Assembly (NCBI RefSeq): GCF_002007565.1
Contig: NZ_CP015625.1
Span: forward strand, 2,046,001-2,110,000
Reading direction: 5' to 3'
DNA from: Ditibartonella choladocola
GTDB lineage: Bacteria > Pseudomonadota > Alphaproteobacteria > Rhizobiales > Rhizobiaceae
Length of the DNA: 64,000 nt
Of this stretch, positions 62,009-64,000 are shown in pieces (the first letter of the stretch is position 1; each line of letters begins with the position of its first letter). A program made the translations under genes and the position numbers. The notes beneath the pieces are model-generated. The model worked only from the letters and a program-made list of their open reading frames with translations, did not search any database and had not been told where the DNA came from.

Positions 62009-62481
62009 AACAGTCTTGTCCATTCTGTTCCATTCACCGTTTGAAATCGGTACTTTTCACGAACATATCGGCTTTGCTGCCTATCAATACAAAGGAAGGT
62101 GGATAAGCGTATTCCAGCGCGACGGGTTTCCTCTTCCGAATATTTTGCTTGCTAAAACATTGCCGAAAAAGCAACGCGATTGCAATTTTTCAATCAACTT
62201 TTCCGCCGATACCGTTGAACCGGCCAAATGCAAAATCCTGTCGGCTTGTTGACCGTTGTTTTTCGTCTTTCATAAGGGAAAATTGCAGCTTGAACAAATA
62301 GCGCGTTACAGAAACATGCACTTATCAGCATGAGATGAAAGTTTTATCACACATTACCGGATTTGAGGGTCCCCACGCACATCACGAAATCGAAAATATA
62401 ATCATAACGCAAAAATAAACCGTAAAAAATAAACACGGAAAGTTAAAAAAATAAACGGCAAACAAATAAAGAACAGACCGT
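62009..62481. other. Spacer at the right border of the phage region
   Basis: A 78-codon plus-strand frame at 62016-62252 is not convincing. The phage-chromosome junction probably lies between here and the tRNA. I could not identify an att core by eye. Confidence 0.4.
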
Positions 62482-62679
62482 CTATTCAATCGGCAATTTC
62501 GGTTTCCACCCCCGACCATAGCCGACAGACATAGCGGAAGCCGCAACTTCAATTTGGTGGATAAGCATTTTCCGTTCATCAAGCAAAGCTCTAATGAGGG
62601 CTTTTGCATCCCCGTCATAGGCTGCAATGAGGCCATCAATATCGTCTTCACAACTATCTTTTGAAACAGCTTTGCTCAC
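62482..62679 (-). CDS. Small conserved alphaproteobacterial protein, 65 aa
   Basis: Reads MSKAVSKDSCEDDIDGLIAA, then YDGDAKALIRALLDERKMLIHQIEVAASAMSVGYGRGWKPKLPIE. The pattern IDxLIAAYDGDAxAxIRALL with a GxxRGWKP end is one I associate with short Rhizobiales proteins of unknown role. No transmembrane or signal features. Probably the first chromosomal gene right of the phage region. Confidence 0.75.
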   Translation of the reverse strand: MSKAVSKDSCEDDIDGLIAAYDGDAKALIRALLDERKMLIHQIEVAASAMSVGYGRGWKPKLPIE

Positions 62680-63068
62680 TTTACGCGACTCCGTTTTTGT
62701 TCTCGTATTGTTCTTATTTTTCTAAAAAGAGTCAATGAAAAAATCGTTGAGACCTACAGTCCGAACGAAGCTTTCATGTCGTTTATATGCGGTCAGCGAG
62801 TTGCAGGTTCAACCGGTATTTTTATTTTCCGCTAAATCAGAAATCCGCTTTTTTAATAAATCTGTTTTCCGGCTATCACAAATTTCTGTGACATTTTTTA
62901 TGAGCCTGCCGCAATAAAACCAATACCGGCAACGAGTTTTGCAGTGGCTCATACCCGGTTCCCGTTTGCTTGAAACCGCTTTGTTTTCCCGATTTTTCAG
63001 ATAACCAAATGTGAAAAAAGAAAAATAATTAAACCTATTTTCCGTCCCGAAAGACGTAAAGCAATTAG
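62680..63068. other. Spacer, no clear gene
   Basis: An 89-codon minus-strand frame (62809-63078) has no recognisable features. I see nothing else to support. Confidence 0.4.
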
Positions 63069-63319
63069 CTAACAGCAATCCCTGCCATCACAAGCTTCCA
63101 AGGATGATTTTAGAATATCGGCGGTAGAAAGAATAAGTTTCATGTCCATTCCTTTTATTTGGAAAAATCCAAAATGTTCATAAAACCTCTTGGCTTTTTC
63201 ATCAGCTGCCTCAACGACAACAGCACGGAAAGCAACAAGCTGAGAAGCGGAGATGACCAAAAGAAGGGCATTGCGCAAAAGCGCAGCCCCCTACCTTGGT
63301 GATGTCTATCAACCGGCAT
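63069..63319 (-). pseudogene. Remnant of a GNAT acetyltransferase (TacT-like toxin family)
   Basis: The C-terminal part reads GAALLRNALLLVISASQLVAFRAVVVEAADEKAKRFYEHFGFFQIKG, the A-motif helix and FYxxxGF signature of GNAT proteins, closest in style to TacT/AtaT-type toxins. Just upstream another frame reads MPVDRHHQGRGL, which would join it as the acetyl-CoA-binding loop (Q-G-R-G-L-G-A-A-L). A short deletion near 63283-63290 breaks the frame, and the N-terminal half is not recognisable. The antitoxin partner is not seen. Confidence 0.6.
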
Positions 63320-63499
63320 CTTACACGTAGTGTTATAGAGTGAGGCCCCTATTTATTACCGAATCACCAGTCATTCCGGCTGCAACTACAACTAACCAGA
63401 AACATTTTATTATAAGCTCCGTCTGTCACCTTCAGCTTATGCTTTTCCATTAGAATTTTAATAAAAATATCCGGTCGTTCTGGTGAGAGTTTTATTCGT

Positions 63500-63556
63500 G
63501 CACGGGCATTTTATTTAAGTATGGGCATTTTATTTAAGCACGGGCATTTTAATTGG
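63500..63556. repeat. 19-bp tandem repeat, three units
   Basis: Units of G(C/T)A(C/T)GGGCATTTTATTTAA start at 63500, 63519 and 63538, in a non-coding stretch before the tRNA. Confidence 0.85.
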
Positions 63557-63716
63557 CGCAGCTGAGACTTATGAATCCCGACTTTTAAAACAATTATAGA
63601 TGATAAAATCACACGCAAAGCACAACAAAGTCACGGGCAAAGCATGATTGTTTTTCCGACGTTTCGAAATTTGAAAACTCGACGTTTTGTCGTTTAAAAC
63701 AATTTTTAATGAAAAA

Positions 63717-63793
63717 TGGTCGGAGTGAGAGGATTTGAACCTCCGACCCCCTCGTCCCGAACGAGGTGCGCTACCAGTCTGCGCTACACTCCG
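63717..63793 (-). tRNA. tRNA-Pro (anticodon CGG), CCA encoded
   Basis: The minus strand folds as a full cloverleaf: acceptor CGGAGTG paired with CACTCCG, a D arm with AGCGCAGACTGGTAGCGC, anticodon stem CCTCG/CGAGG with loop TTCGGGA (anticodon CGG, proline), a T arm with GGTTCAAATCC, discriminator A, then CCA in the DNA (63717-63719). 77 bases with CCA. It lies to the right of the phage region and is a conceivable integration landmark, although no repeated 3' segment was seen at the left border. Confidence 0.95.
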
Positions 63794-64000
63794 ACTAACT
63801 GGTGTTGGCGGGCTTATACCGTTATGACAGACTTCTCGCAAGTGTTTTTTGAAAAAACCCGCTCAACAATTATTCATTTCGTGTTTGTTTTCCCCTCCTC
63901 CTTGGCACTCAATCACCTTTTCCTGATCTGTTTTTTGGCCTTTTCCGCTTTTGTCCCCTCGCGTGACAGCGTTTTTATTATACTGATTTGAAAATTTTTC
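63794..64000. other. Right edge, no feature seen
   Basis: Non-coding as far as can be seen; the promoter of the tRNA is expected here. Confidence 0.4.

Noticed and set aside
63717..63793. tRNA-Pro as the prophage attachment site
   Set aside because: I could not find a copy of its 3' end near the left border (21.9-22.5 kb), and there is no integrase in the window. It remains only a conceivable landmark.

Overview
The window reads as a chromosome segment of an alphaproteobacterium of moderate GC, most like a Hyphomicrobiales gut or intracellular lineage near Bartonellaceae/Brucellaceae. That placement is an inference from gene style: a fused EIIA-HPr-EI protein, a CeuE/FatB-type siderophore operon, small families typical of Rhizobiales, and phage genes of the N4-gp56/P22-portal type. 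No rRNA or marker gene proves it.

Positions 1-22 kb are chromosomal. At the left edge is a fructose PTS locus: fruK (partial) and fruB on the minus strand, with a divergent LacI-family regulator and two near-palindromic operators between them. A beta-hydroxyacid dehydrogenase, a zinc alcohol dehydrogenase and a cupin follow, separated by repeat-rich spacers. From 8.3 to 17.0 kb there is a complete catecholate-type siderophore uptake operon: TonB receptor, periplasmic esterase, binding protein, two permeases and an ATPase. Three of these carry long low-complexity N-terminal extensions, mostly built of in-frame tandem repeats. An MFS exporter, a Na+/H+ antiporter and an unknown 239-residue protein close this part.

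Positions 22.5-62 kb are phage-derived. The left part has four regulator genes, three of them S24-type repressors, two of which lack the usual nucleophilic serine. A set of shared AACAT-N5-ATGTT operators links one repressor to a nearby target gene. Next come a replication-like gene and small early genes, then AT-rich accessory cassettes: a duplicated membrane/pentapeptide-like gene with a divergent small hydrophobic peptide, and a Panacea-domain protein paired with a two-TM protein (probable PanAT toxin-antitoxin). The structural cluster is large terminase, P22-like portal, scaffold, N4-gp56 capsid, adaptor, stabilisation protein, acetyltransferase, S74 tail protein, collar and tail fibres. 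A duplicated glycan-modification module bracketed by two look-alike terminators follows, then lysozyme, nested spanins and a holin candidate. No integrase was found, so the cluster is either a cryptic prophage or a domesticated particle such as a gene transfer agent.

Positions 62-64 kb are again chromosomal, with a small conserved gene, a decayed GNAT gene and tRNA-Pro(CGG).
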